DNA from: Anagrus nilaparvatae
Taxonomy: Eukaryota > Arthropoda > Insecta > Hymenoptera > Mymaridae
NCBI GenBank assembly: GCA_022575985.1
Contig: JAKSXM010000156.1
Span: 806,001 to 870,000, forward strand
Length of the DNA stretch: 64,000 nucleotides
Reading direction: 5' to 3'
Position 1 is the first letter of the stretch, and each line of letters begins with the position of its first letter. The notes below the pieces were generated by a model, which saw only the letters and a list, made by a program, of their open reading frames with translations, had not been told where the DNA came from and ran no database searches. Position numbers and translations under genes: made by a program. Shown here in pieces: positions 10,137-23,315 of the stretch.

Positions 10137-13100
10137 CACATGTATCTAAATTTTTATCACATTAATTACAAAATAATAATTTCAGTTTTTTACGTGCTAA
10201 AAGTTCAATTTTAAAAAAAATATTGTCATGGGTATAATAAAAAATTGTAAGTTAAAAAAAAATTTCTGCATATCATAGAATTTTTCAAACACGTTTTTGA
10301 AACGTGTATTTGATTATAAAAATTGTATAACAATACAATACATTGAATAAAAAGTAAAATAATAACAATAGTATAATAATTGCATTTTGTTTGATTTTAA
10401 ATAACATGACGAATAGATCTTATAAAAATTAGAAATAGTCATGCATGTGCTACGTCATGAACTCTTTTTTTTTTTTAAATAAAATTTGTAGTTTATTAAT
10501 GTCAAGTTAATTAACATAGAAAGAGATAGAGTGATAAAGGATTTGATGAAAGATTTTTTTTAAATGTGTTTGTATTTTGAAAATTAGAATATTTTAGGTA
10601 TGCTAACAAAAATTATTCAGTATAATAATTTTGCTGCATATTTTTTATAATTTATTCATTAATTAGTATTACTTTTTAATAGGGCCAAAAATTTTTTTAA
10701 TCCAAATTTTTCAGAAAAATATTTTTTTTTTTTTTTTTGAAATTTCCAAAAATTTTTTCTTAAAAATTGAAATAAACGACATAAAAAAGACTCTTATAAA
10801 TTTTAACATTTTGAATAAATTTCTAAAAAAAAGCCCCAAATTCATATTTTAACCAATGTATTAATAAAAAAAATAAAATTATTTCATAACAAAAATTAAT
10901 ACTTTAATAAAATACACGTTTGTGTAAGAACATTATGATAAATGCAAATTATACTGAATAAACTAATTAAGAAAAAATAAAAAAATAAAAATTGCATCGA
11001 CATTACATAATTTTGCAAAGTATCAGTTTGAATTATAAGGATGCTATTGCACATTTCCAATATGTCAATAAATATATTTATTTTATTAGTAATATTTATT
11101 GTATCAATTAAAATCCAATTATTTTTAAAAATCTATATTGTATATGTATGTGTGTGTGTGTAGTATAACCTACTGGTCATGTAAATAAAAGTGACATTAA
11201 TAGGTGGGTGTGAATCACATATTAATATTAAAGTCGATCAATTTAATAATTATTACAAATTTTTATAATAAATTGCATTTAACATGTAATCGATACTCTT
11301 ATAATGTTATTTGAGACAATTTTTTTTTTTTTAATTATTTGAACATATTCTATGAGACTGTACGTTTTAATTATGTAATATTTAATTGAAGAAAAAAAAT
11401 TATTTTATTGATAAAATTTCTATAAATGGAGTTATGAGAGTATAAAATGTCAAGGCATTAGATATAAAAATTATGCTACTTTAACACTCTTAATGGCTAA
11501 TTAAAAAAGAAGTCATAATATATTCTGGTACTTAGAAGCCATATTTTAATTGCTTTAGATGTATGGGATTAAAAAATTTTAATATTTGTTATTTAGTGTA
11601 AAATTTATTAAATTAATTTAGATACTATGAAGTTACTTAAATCAAAATTTGCATTAGAAAAAATAATGGTAACAAGTAGAAGATACGAAATTTAGACCAA
11701 TGAGTAACCCTCTGTTATAGTAAAAAGTAAAGCTAGTTTTTGGATTTTTTAGATTATTCGCGTGCAGTTAGCCAAGTTTCCGATCTTTTTTCGGTTAACC
11801 CAAAAATGTTTCAGAATTCTGTAGGTATAGCTTCGAATTAGAAATTTCTTCGGCTTTACAATTCTATAAATATTTTTTGCAACAAATTTTTTTTTTATTC
11901 GTCTTGATCCAAAAATTCGGTTAACCGCACACCCCTATAAGTGATGGATTAAACGAAGAATAAATAATTAACTTTCTTTTGAAACATTAATTTTAGATGC
12001 GTTTACAGCTTCCAAAAGTTCTTTCCTTTTATACTGCGTATAAAAATTCATAAAATTTACCATAATATCATTATACCAACAAAAAAATTGTTTTTTTTCG
12101 ATAATTATAATTTATGTAAGCTTTTTTTCCTCGTTTTAAAATATAATCACTTAATTTTAAAATGATACATTTAAAAATACTTTCAAAACACGATAAACTT
12201 TTTAATTAATTCACTAATTCTAGTGTATTCTTTTTCCTGAAAAATCGATTTTTATTATAAATTTAAAAAACTTTCTACTTTTTACAAATACAAAAGTTAA
12301 TGAACTTGAAATTAAAAAAAAAAATTCAAGAATATTTATCAACGAATTTATTTCCGGGCGTTGTAATGTAAATTTTTGTTTTTTAAAAAATTCTAGCAAA
12401 AAACAATTTTAATAAAATAATATTTGTCTATAATAAGCAGATTATTATTAATTATAAATATTTATACATATGTAACGTATTTTAGTAATATGAAACGTGT
12501 GTATTCCTATATGGGTAAACTTTTTTTTAAAAATAACAGTTTTATGACGTTATATTATTTGTGTATGTTTTATTATGACGTGTGGTATTATTACACAGTG
12601 TTCGCAAATTTTTATTTTATTCATGGTCAAAAAACAATAATATTTTATATAGTTTTATTAAAATTTCAATTAATTTCAGGGATTACGCCAAAATTTCAAA
12701 AAATTTTTTTTGTGTCATTAAAAATATAGGGATGTGTTTTTTTATCGCGTACGTTGAAAATAATTAGTTTTTTACTCGAAAAATATCAATTTTTATTAAA
12801 AAATAGTTTTAAACACGCGATTTAATAGATACCAGGTACGAAGTAAAATATGGATTTCGACTTTAGGCTGTTTGCACTCGCTAGAACTTACAACTACATG
12901 CAAAATCAAAATCTATATTATTATGTCTACTTTTTCATTTATTAGCCTGTAAATATAAATATATTTTATTAACGATGTATCGAAAGTTATTTTAAAATTG
13001 TTAAAAATATATTTAAAAAAAAAAATCAATCATTTGATTCTAATAAATGAGAAGAAAAGTTATTTAATAAAAATTTTAGGTGATTCATCAACATTTAATT

Positions 13101-13388
13101 AACTTTCTTACTATAACGTAATCAATAATAAATTTTGTGTATTCATCATTCATTTTAAAATTTTTTAATTGAATAATTAGAGTAATTAACCTAATTATAA
13201 ATATATAGATCATTCCTCAAGGGAAATACTAAATAAATTATAAAAACTTAGTGCATACAATTATTCATATACCTTACTTTATTTTCTGAAAATGTTAATT
13301 TAAAAAAATTTTCATTTGAAAAATACAGTTTTTTTACACAAAATTACATTTTTCTTGCATATTTTTTTATTGCATTATTTATCAATAC
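10137..13388. other. Gene-free AT-rich stretch
   Basis: Poly-T and poly-A runs, a short TG microsatellite near 11150, and near 11905-11935 a block GGTTAACCGCACACCCCT that resembles the end of a hAT-type MITE, without a found partner. Open frames at 12424-12767 are low-complexity and unsupported. Confidence 0.4.
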
Positions 13389-13390
13389 CA

Positions 13391-13447
13391 GTGCCGGATT
13401 TACCGTGTAGGCCAAGTATGTACGACCTAAGCCTAAATCCGGCACTG
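13391..13447. mobile_element. Very short CAGTGCCGG hairpin element
   Basis: CAGTGCCGGATTTA and TAAATCCGGCACTG form a 14-bp perfect inverted repeat around a 29-bp centre. The ends are hAT-like, and the unit looks like a MITE collapsed to little more than its termini. No 8-bp target duplication is visible. Confidence 0.6.
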
Positions 13448-15315
13448 ATTTAGGTACGCTTTTAGATTGTTTTACTTAGATTGTTCTTGAATTGCTTAAA
13501 CATGTTTAAGATTTATAGCGAAATTCAAGCAAAAATGTTTAACGTAATAGGGAGCTTGCATGGATCAGAATTTTCATAATTCTTTCGCATAATCTAAGAC
13601 TATAGATAAACAAACTTTAGTTACGTATTTTTTTATTTTTTTAAAATTCGCTGATCATAAATCAATCAATAACGGTTTAGTTTCTGAAAAGCTTCACATT
13701 AACACTTTTGTAGAATTTTAATTTACTACCAGAAATCTGATTTCCGTAACTAAAACAAAATATATGAAATAATTTTATTAAGTTTTAGAATGCCATATAC
13801 CAAGTGATAAAAAATTGTATTTTACTTTATTTGTGTGATAATTAATTTTCTTATTGTAATCAATTGCACCAAATTAGGTGTAATATTTAAGCATATTCAT
13901 TACAATTTCAAGGCAATAATATCAATTAAGTTCCCAAGCAAAAGCGCATTAAAAAAATCAATATTACTATAGATAACGAATTTTTCCCGTTCAAATTTTT
14001 TCAGCTTCTAAAAATTAAATATAACCGTTCAGGAGTATAAATTAAATAACATTTCTAGTAAAATCACCAAGTCAATGAGCCATATTAAACAGCTAAAACA
14101 AAGACATAATGTATTTTTAAATTAGCAAAACTGATAGCGAATATAAATAAATAAATCTTATTCTACCTTAACATATTCATTATTGATAAAAACTAAAGCA
14201 TTAAAATAATGCTAATTTTACGCTTAAACTCAAAGGTGACCTATAATTTATAAATTCAATACATGAAATAACCTATATATTTTTTCTTGATACATATTTA
14301 AATATTTTTATGTAACGCAATTTAAATTAAAATATTGTATTTTTTTTTAAATAAAACTTTTTAATATATAACTAAAAATTGATGCATAAATTTTATTATA
14401 ATAGTAATGATTATTAGTTTAGGCCTGAATCTCTACTTTGCAATGAATATTTGTTTTTTGGGCCACTGAATACGAATATTAAATCCGTTTTTACCAAAAA
14501 CGATCCAGTTACCCTCAATAGGAATTTCGAGGTTATGTTTTGCGATTTTTTTAAAATTTTTATCTGGAACTTATGTTTTTTGGGTTTCATCAGCGAAAAA
14601 ATTGGTTACGGAAAAGGGGTTCAGGCCTCCGGCTTAAAATGACAGAATTTTAACTACAGAATTGGTAATTTAATTTATTTCAAAAAATGAATTTTATAAA
14701 AGAAAGCTGGTATAATATCTGTGCTAAAATGCTTGAAATAGCTGAAATTACCAATTTTGAGGTTTAAAACTTAAAAATCCGCCATTTTAAGTACGCCATT
14801 TTGAATATTCGTTTCATAATCGCGAACAGCAATCTCAAAATTCGGCTCAATCAGCAATATCTTTCAAGAATATGAACTTTTTACAAATTTTTTGCTTATT
14901 TTGGGCGATATAGCATAATCACTCAAAAATTGCCATCGGCAAATAGATTCAAAATAATCTTTAGTGACTAAAAACAAAAAGTAATGACTACGTACACCAA
15001 CATTTCTACTAGATCCATGCAACCTACGTGATCTGCGCTGATCTGCGCATCAAAATTTCAGCAATTAATTAATCTCCGCACCAATCGAAGACAATCCTAT
15101 AGTAGGAAATTTTCATTACTTACTATAGAAAAATGTATAGAATTTCCTCACTAGAATTTCAACACTAATCAACGAAATCTATAGGGGCGATTTCACGGAA
15201 CGTATTCTTACTAAATTCTAGGGACACTAGAGTAGAAATAATTAATTATGACTTGAAACTCGAACTTGAAACTAAAACTTGATTGCTTGGATTTGTGAAC
15301 AATTGCTGACATTAA
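13448..15315. other. Gene-free stretch
   Basis: Near 14450-14650 is a diverged copy of the family containing TTTTTTGGGCCACTGA, related to units in the 33-kb foldback element (TTTTTTGGGTCGCTGA). No exon supported. Confidence 0.4.
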
Positions 15316-15464
15316 GGGTGGTTCTACAAACGCCGTAAAAGGGGGTCGCAGTTATAAGGGCTGCCGCAACGTAATGCGCACAACAAGATTTTTCGTCTCT
15401 GCGCATTACGTTGCGGCTACGCTTGCGGTTGCGACCCCCATTTACGGCGTTTGTAGAATCAGCC
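15316..15464. mobile_element. GC-rich palindromic MITE (about 149 bp)
   Basis: A long imperfect hairpin: outer arms GGTTCTACAAACGCCGTAAA and TTTACGGCGTTTGTAGAATC, then GGGGGTCGCAG versus TTGCGACCCCC, then GCCGCAACGTAATGCGCA versus TGCGCATTACGTTGCGGC around a 20-base loop. It is far richer in G+C than its surroundings. The left flank is TTAA (15312-15315) but the right flank is AAAG, so the target duplication is unproven. Confidence 0.8.
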
Positions 15465-15562
15465 AAAGTGATGAAATTTAAATGTGGGAATTTGTGTGGG
15501 TGGAGTACTCAGTCTCTTTGAAACCATCTAATATTGCTTACGTTTCGACTAAATTAAATTTT

Positions 15563-15945
15563 TAACATGGAACATTTTTATAGGGAGGGGGTACTTCAGA
15601 ACTTGAAAATTAAGGGGGGGGGGGTCAAATAAGACTTAGAATAATTAGGAGACTTTGAAAAATCTGGGCTTAAGGACTTAGGATAATACAGGTTTATGGA
15701 CTGAGAATAATATCGAATTAGGGACTTGGAATAATTCAGGTTTAGGGACTTGGAATAATTTCGATTTAGGGACTTAGAATAATACACGTTTAGGGAATCA
15801 AAATAGTTTGGGTTTAGAATCTTAACAGCTAGTAAGGTGATAATTACAAATTATAAAAATAGAATATTGTATTGTAATGTTGAGTAACATTTGTATTATA
15901 TCTAGTCATCAGCTGGAAGTAAGCATGTTCCATGCATTTAGGTTG
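15563..15945 (+). mobile_element. AACATGGAACAT-family element with 29-bp minisatellite
   Basis: Begins AACATGGAACATTTTTATAG and ends near AAGCATGTTCCATGCAT, an inverted pair. Between them (about 15630-15820) is a degenerate tandem repeat of about 29 bp, unit roughly GGGACTTGGAATAATTCAGG, in six or so copies; a reverse open frame there reads as a YYSKSLN-type repeat and is not a gene. Related copies lie at about 17130-17320 (-), 20690-20910, 34435-35260, 53126-53300, 55380-55560 (-) and 57080-57400. Confidence 0.7.
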
Positions 15946-18900
15946 TGTTTACACAAATCGGTTTTAAGTTTTTAAAACTGAAAACTGAAATATGCAGTGT
16001 GCAAGCCTAGTGGAACAACTCAATATAACCTTCTCTTGAAATATTTTTTTTATATAATGAACAAAAAGAAATAATATTGCAAAAGTAATGTCGAAATTTA
16101 AGAATTCATGTAAAAATCTAAAATAAAAATTAAAAAATAATTATATTTTATTTAAAAAAAAGTACAATAGTAATTTATATTATCATTATCATTATTATTA
16201 CTATGATTTCTAAATCTATTATTATATTAATAATTACCTTCTATTTCAAAAATATAATTATTGTTTTATTTCAAATGACACATACACTTACAGAAGATAA
16301 CAATTAATAAATCATAAATTTTATGAATATATCATTGACTTATATCTTGGTGTAATACCGAATATTGATTATTACATTCAATCACTGTATGAATAAGTCT
16401 CATGCAAATTTATAATTTTTTTTTGTTGAAAAAATAAAATTGACTAATAAATAATATCCGTTTTTTTATCCAAAATGCATAAAAATATACGTAAGAAATA
16501 AAAATTGCCTTTTGTTAATATTTATTTAGGTTATGTAAAAAAAATATTTAATTTTTCCCGTGAATCATACCCTGTGTTCAATTATTTATTTTTGCTGATG
16601 ATATAAAGTATATAAATTGTAATTTAATAATAATCGTGATTTATTGCAATTTTAAGAAAAATGCATAAAAACAAATAAAATGATTAATTTATATTTATTG
16701 AACTTATTTGGTGACAGTCATCGAATATATTCTTTACTTTATGATTAAAAAATTGAATAGATATCTTTGGTCAGTGCAGATATTTTGTATCCATGTTAAA
16801 AATTTCTATAAATTAATGTTAAGCATCTGACGTAATGGTGTAATAAGACTTACACGAGTCAAAAGAGTTAAAAATTATTTATTCTGTTTTAAGTAACAAA
16901 ATTTTCCAGAAAAATTCCATGTTTTTTATTTTGTTTTAATTTTTAGTCAGATTAAAAAATACTTGGTAAATAATTACGTCGTAACATCAGTAATCTCGTC
17001 AGTAATGTATCATATCTTTTTTCCTTGGCCCCTTCAAATACGTCATACGGAATGGAAAGTATAACTATTCTTGGAGGCTATAACCCAAAATTAATCTTTA
17101 ATATAGGCATTTGCTTTGTTTTCAAATCGCGGAAAATCATCGAAAATTCTTTTATCACTAAACCCAAATTATTCTGATTTCCTGAATGTCGATAATTCGA
17201 AATTATTCTAAGTCCCATTTGATCGCCCCTCCCCCCCATAAATCAAATTATTTTGATCCTCCCTTGATTTTGGCATTCCCTGGGTACCTCTCCCTATAAA
17301 AATGTTCCATGTTAAAAAAATTATTCAGTTTAGATTTATAAGAAATTTAGAGACATTGAGTGAATTTATTTTCATTCAAATTGTTGCAAATTACTTAAAG
17401 CGTAAAGAAAATTAAACAAAAAATTAAAATTAGGACATTTTATGACACAATATGTAACTGCATCCTTCCTCTGATTTCTGAGAAAATTTGGTACACATTC
17501 GACATTTTTGATTAGGTTTCTTTTCAACACTGATAAACTAGGGTTTTTAGAAATTTTGTTATGCCATGAAAAGTTGAATTTTCGTTTCAACCCCCTACCC
17601 CTTGATTTTGATCGTTTGCCCCTCTCTCCCATACCTTCTGGGGTCATTTTCCTATAAACCCGTTCCTTCAATAAAAAAATCTCCTCCAGAAAATATGTAA
17701 AAGTCAAAATATAAAAATAAGTCAAATTGAAAACAAAAAGTACAAATATAAAAATTTGATACAAAAAATACAAATATACATATATTAGTAGTTATTTTCT
17801 TGAAATACCTCAACAAACAAATTACAAATAATTTTTCTATTTTGTCATCATATTTTTATTTATTATTTTCATTTAATAATATCAAATAATATTCAAATAA
17901 AATATAAACAAAAAGAAATTAAACGTTCTGACGTTATTCGATTTAATTATTAATTCTCGTATGATCAATAATAAAAATTGATCGAATTTTCTTTTAATAT
18001 ATTATTACATATTATATTCATTTTTCTTGTAAATATTACTTAAAATAATAAAAGGAAAAAAAAAATAAAATCAAAACAAAAAACAAGAGTTATCATAATT
18101 TCATAAAGTAAATACGCATAATATTATTGCACGTGTAATTTATTTACTAATAATTAATATAAAAATTTTTTAATTAATACGAATTTACATATAAATAAAT
18201 ATATGTATATAAATACGTATTATTATGTATTTTATAATTGTTAATTATAAAATATTAATAGAAAAATTACTTTTTTAATCCAATAATATTGGATATATTA
18301 TAGGTTATGTGATATAATATAACCTATTAATTAATCAAAGTTGCGTATAAATAAATTGTAATCTTTTTTCTGCTTTGTTATTCTAAATATTGTTATTGTC
18401 ATATTTTCTAAATATTTTTTAATTAATTATTTATTTCTACATATTTTACGTTAATAATTGATACTTTCCTAGTAATAAATAGGGGAAAAAGTATGCCTAC
18501 ATTTTTCTTTCAGTGTAGGTACCGTTTAAGATTGAAAAAGAATTGATTCAAAGAAATTTTTTCATGCATTTTTATTTTTAGGAAACAGCAGACAATAATT
18601 GTGTTTTGTTTTATAATTTAACACGTTTAAAATAAAAAGTTACTACTATTTTTAAAAGCTCACAATTTGGCAAAGCTTTTTTTAAAATGAAACTTTTTTT
18701 TGTATATATTATAAACAATAAAAATTCTCCTTAATTTGACTTTCCCAAAATAATATTTTATATTCTCTTTTTATAAATAGTGCTCAATAATTTTATATTT
18801 TATCGTTTGAAGAATTGGTCTTTTTTTCTTTCTTTTTATTGTTTGTAAAAGACATAATTTTCAAATTATTAATCTCCTACACGGAAAATAATTTTTATAA

Positions 18901-18995
18901 GTATCTTTCACTCAAATTATATTTTATAAAGGGCAAAAAAATTTGAGTTTTAGGTTATTTTTAAATATAATATTTTTTAATATAAAATATTTTTT
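15946..18995. other. Gene-free stretch with one family fragment
   Basis: About 17130-17320 is a minus-strand fragment of the AACATGGAACAT family (CCTGGGTACC-like end and TTCCATGTT at 17303). A reverse open frame at 17372-17773 is without recognisable domain and overlaps low-complexity sequence. No exon supported. Confidence 0.4.
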
Positions 18996-19004
18996 CTGGT
19001 CAGC

Positions 19005-19205
19005 GGCCAGAAAGCACGTATTTCCCGGCCGCTGCGCGTCCGGCAAAGACGTATTTTCTCGCCACTGATGCAGAAAAATCGTATACGGCCCTGGGCCATA
19101 AAAAAAGAATGCCCCAAATCGCAGTTTACCATCCTCGGCTTCGCCTCGGAAGGTAATTTACGTGCGATTTGGGCCATTCTTTATTTTTCTGGCCATGGGT
19201 CGTAA
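19005..19205. repeat. Dispersed repeat family A with internal hairpin
   Basis: Best copy of the family. It contains CGTATTTCCCGGCCGCTG, TATTTTCTCGCCACTGATG, and a strong hairpin at about 19108-19178 whose arms are GAATGCCCCAAATCGCA and TGCGATTTGGGCCATTC, with a loop rich in CCTCGGCTTCGCCTCGG. The same hairpin appears reversed at 39330-39403. Non-coding. Confidence 0.8.
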
Positions 19206-19218
19206 TATACTATAGATA

Positions 19219-19738
19219 CAAAAGGCGCTCCTTAGTCCAAATTAGTTGGGGCGAAGAGCGGACCGAATTATGAAAAATTCTGATTAAGCGGAATGAATGT
19301 ATTAATGGAATAATAATGCTTAAAAGTTAGATCGAGAGTTAGATGAATTAAATAAGTGCATGTGTTCATGTTCGTGTTCGTGTACGTGTATTTAATTAAG
19401 AAATTTAATCAGATTTAGCTTATCCTAAACTTAATTAAGTGGTCATGATTTTCCACCTATGTAAGCTTAGCTGAATTTAAAAAATTTAGAGAAGGTTTAT
19501 TTATTTATTTAATGCATAAACCACTCCTTCTTAAGCCTATTATTTATAATCTTTTTTAAAATAATACGTTTACATATCTTTTATTATTTAAATCTTTTTT
19601 CGTCTTAAATTATTTAAAGTATCTTTTGAAAAATTTTGTCAAAATTTTTTAATTAATCCGTCGCCGGTGCCGTGCCGCCTGATTTGGATTAAGCGTCGTC
19701 CAAATCATGCTATAGTCCAGCTTAGTGGACGCCTACTG
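19219..19738. mobile_element. pogo/Tigger-like MITE candidate (520 bp)
   Basis: The left end CAAAAGGCGCTCCTTAGTCC and the right end, read inward as CAGTAGGCGTCCACTAAGC, are diverged inverted ends. TA flanks both sides (19217-19218 and 19739-19740), as in pogo-type elements. The interior has no transposase. Ends are only partly matched, so the call is moderate. Confidence 0.5.
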
Positions 19739-19740
19739 TA

Positions 19741-22400
19741 CTTACCTAACTAAATGAAAATATTCTAGAAATTATATTAAAAAAAAATCAAAACAACTTT
19801 TCGTGTAGTTAATTACTTTACAAAACGACGAGAAAATTTATTAGCCTTGACATTGACGCGTCGTTCGTTTATAAGAAAAGAAAATTAAAAAAGTCATAAC
19901 TTTTTAACTACGCATTGAATTTGTTAAAGAGTTAAATATCTTTTGTCAAAACATCAATGCATATTATTACAATAATTTCAATAATTATTATTATTATAAT
20001 TTCTTTATTCTTTATATTTTAAATAATATTTTTGGCTTTTCTTCAAAGAAAAAAGATTATTTATTATTTTTCTGATATATAAATTTAAAAGGCGTTAACT
20101 ATTGTATATATAATAAATATGTCAGATAATATTTAAAATATAGGTATATAAAGGTACACAGACTACATAATACACTTTTTAAAAATTATAATATTTTGAG
20201 TTGTATAAATTTTCTAATGAATTACACAAATAAGTATGTAATACCTTTTGGCGCCATAATGTCGCAGGTATATCATAATTATTGTAAAGTTTAGACATCT
20301 CATAACCTCAAAATATATTATTTTCCTTTTATTTTCATGAACTTAGACACGTATATATAATTATCTTGGAGACATGATTATTATATTTACTATAATTTAC
20401 ATTATTTAAAATTAAAATATAAAAATATGTCGCCGATCTTTGTCTAGTTTTCAAAACCCAGTCTTGTCAAAAATACATATTTGATACTTTAATTCATGTC
20501 TTAATGATAACTATAGGTTCCTGACAAATGAGTGATCTTACACCGTGGTTTACTTGCCCAAGTGGTTAAGTTAACCACGAGCAAATTGACAAAATGTAAT
20601 TTACGTACAATTTGAACCATTCTTTACTTTTCAGGACAAGAGCCGTAAAAGTTTTAAATTTAAGTTTTTTAGGTTCCTATACTCAAACTATTTTAAGGCT
20701 CTAAAATAGTCTAATTCCATTTGACCCCTTCCTTCTAAAAACTTCTATTTTTCGCCATTCCCTTTGTATAGGACACCTTTTTGACTCTGAACATTTTCCA
20801 TGTATGTTAAAATCCCAATACATATTTAAAATTTTTGATAATGAGTAAGAATTAATTTCTCGTGTTTTCGGTGGCAGTACTTAGAATTCATCAAGTCATG
20901 TTCCATGTTCGTTGGTTCTGAGTTTTTTCTTTATAGAAATGGGTCGTAATAAACTATTTTTTTGTTTGCACAAGATTTTACTCGTATTTTTTTAATAATA
21001 TTTAGAAAAGTATATTTCAAAATAAATAAATATTGCAAAAAGACTTCTTTTTAGGGATGTTTTGGCAGTTTTAAAGGAATCTAAATTTATTTTTAACCTT
21101 CAAAGACCCGAAATTCGAATTTAGTGACCAAAAGAACTAGTAACCCAAAATTCGATACTTTTTGTAAATTTCGCCAAAAAAATTCCAAAAAGTGATATTT
21201 TTGAAAATTTAGGGGTATTACACTTTCAAAGAACCCTAGGAACCTAAAAATCCGTGGTCAGCGACCTTATATATAGTAATCTCAAAACAGTGAGTGATAT
21301 CAACCACCCTTTCATCTCATTAAAAAACGTTAATTAATCCGATATTTTATATCAAACTCAAATAATTATTAAAAAAAAAAAAATATTAATTAAAAGTACA
21401 TTTTAATAATGAACTTCTGCATAATGTAAACAAAAAAATTTTCTTCATAATTAAAAAAGTATATAAGTATATAAATGTATATATAAAATGACATTATTAA
21501 ATTGTATAGTAAAACTATTCAATGTACTATTATAATCATTCATAACAAATAATTAAATTATTCATAATCAGTTGTGTATAATAAGCATAATCTAATTAAT
21601 ATTACATTTAGAATATAATGTGTGACATTGTATATAATATTATATTATAAAATAGGTAGAAAAGGGTTGCTTATGAATGCAATTTTTTAATTAAAAATAC
21701 TTGTTATATATGTTTGTTAATACATTTTGACGTTACTATTGTTATTTAATAAATTAAAAATCTGATGCGTATTTTGATTAATTTTTAAGGGATTAACATT
21801 TTTTTTTGGATTTTAAAATTTTACACTCTAAATTTGCGGTTATTTTCATATTTTTACCCATATATTTTATTTTCTTTTTCCGATTAAACTGAATTTTTTT
21901 TCACATTCTCAATAAATTTATGGAACTTTTCATTAATTTAAAAATTTTCAAATTTATCATGAAATCGTATTCAAATTACAATAATTAAATTTTTTCAATA
22001 ATCAATAATCAATTTATGGATAATCACCATTATTCAGCTAATCAATATTTTATTAAAAATGTATAAATACTAAAAAATATAACAAAAATAAAAATTAATT
22101 CAATAAAATTTAAATAAAAAAATCATAAAAAATTAGTTCAAGCAGAAAAAAAGTAAAAAGTTAATTAAAATAAAAAATCTTTTTAAAAAATAAACAAATA
22201 ACTCGCTAATTTTCATTTTTTCATGTCATTATTACTAAACATTAAAATAATGCAAATTAAAAAAAAAATATATTAAAATTTCTAAAGTACTTATATATCA
22301 ATTACTATTATAATGATTTTTTTTTAATTACATTTTAACACACAAATACTTTTTTAGTGCATGAGTATAAAAAGAAAAAAAATTAAATTGTATTATATCG
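19741..22400. other. Gene-free AT-rich stretch upstream of the 22.5-kb gene
   Basis: Holds a partial family-A copy (about 20573-20652, GTAATTTACGTACAATTTG) and an AACATGGAACAT-family fragment (about 20690-20910, with CATGTTCCATGTT near 20897). The rest is AT-rich without supported features. Confidence 0.4.
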
Positions 22401-22444
22401 ACACGCGCGTGCCGCGTTGATTTAAAAATTGTTCATGAAATATG

Positions 22445-22540
22445 ATTGGTTCATTTTATCCAATCATTATTTATCGAAGTTATGACGTAGGGTGCCAGAC
22501 ATAAAAAGCAGGCGCGCGTCAAACGGTTAGTTCAGAACAC
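22445..22540 (+). promoter_or_regulatory. Core promoter of the Asn-rich protein gene
   Basis: In a locally less AT-rich island there is an inverted CCAAT box (ATTGG, 22445-22449), a forward CCAAT box (22460-22464), a CRE-like TGACGTAG (22483-22490), a TATA-like CATAAAAAGC (22500-22509) and an initiator-like TTCAGAAC with A at 22534, about 33 bp downstream of the TATA start. Spacing fits a TATA-Inr RNA polymerase II promoter. Transcription would enter a long 5' leader before the ATG at 23316. The start site is predicted, not measured. Confidence 0.6.
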
Positions 22541-23315
22541 CACGAGCAGTGGTATAAGTAACAAGCTTAAAAAAATATAATACAGTTTCTCTTGTACATT
22601 TAAAAATCGATAAAATAAAGCATATACTATAGTAAACTGCAAGTCGATTTAAACTTTGATTATTTTTTAATTAAATAGTCAATAAAATATTTAAATAAAC
22701 TAGTCAAGCATTAAAATTTAATGTGATTAGAACATAATATCTGATAGAAAAATATATTTATGGTGAAAAGTGAGAATTTTAGTTGAATTTAAGAGTGAGA
22801 TAGTGTAACTGTGCATGTGTGTAACAGAGAGGGAAAAAATGGATTTTTGAACCCGTTATAAATGAGTACATATTATATGTAAAAATATTAAAAAACATTC
22901 TAAAGAAAAAAAAAAAATAATAGACAATTTTTTTTTTAAATAAAAAGAGTTTAATTTATAGCTACTTGTGTGATTTTATATGAAAAATCAGTGGTTTAAG
23001 ATTCGGCTCATTTCGAGACGAATCATTATCGAGTGGCAATCAAGTGGTGTTAAATGTACGCTTGGACCTAGTCATTTACGTAAGACGCGGTGTCACATTA
23101 TTAAAAACAGTTAACCCTAAAATTCTAAAATAAGAAAAAAATAAAGCTTTTAAAACATATCATAATAAGTCAATTTTTTTGTATTTTTTTAAAAAACTAC
23201 TTTAACTTTAAAAAGTATATACTTAGGGGAGACAATATCTCTCTTAAGTATTAATAACGGCCTGAAAATTCCTTTAAAAAAGTTCTCGAGACTGTTGTTA
23301 GGGAAGTGTAAAAAA

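Noticed and set aside
15596..15787. Repetitive YYSKSLNRNYSKSLN peptide resembling a structural protein
   Set aside because: It is the minus-strand translation of a 29-bp minisatellite inside a dispersed element.
17372..17773. 133-codon open frame (minus), the longest in its region
   Set aside because: No recognisable domain, mixed hydrophobic and basic low-complexity content, no splice or start context worth trusting.
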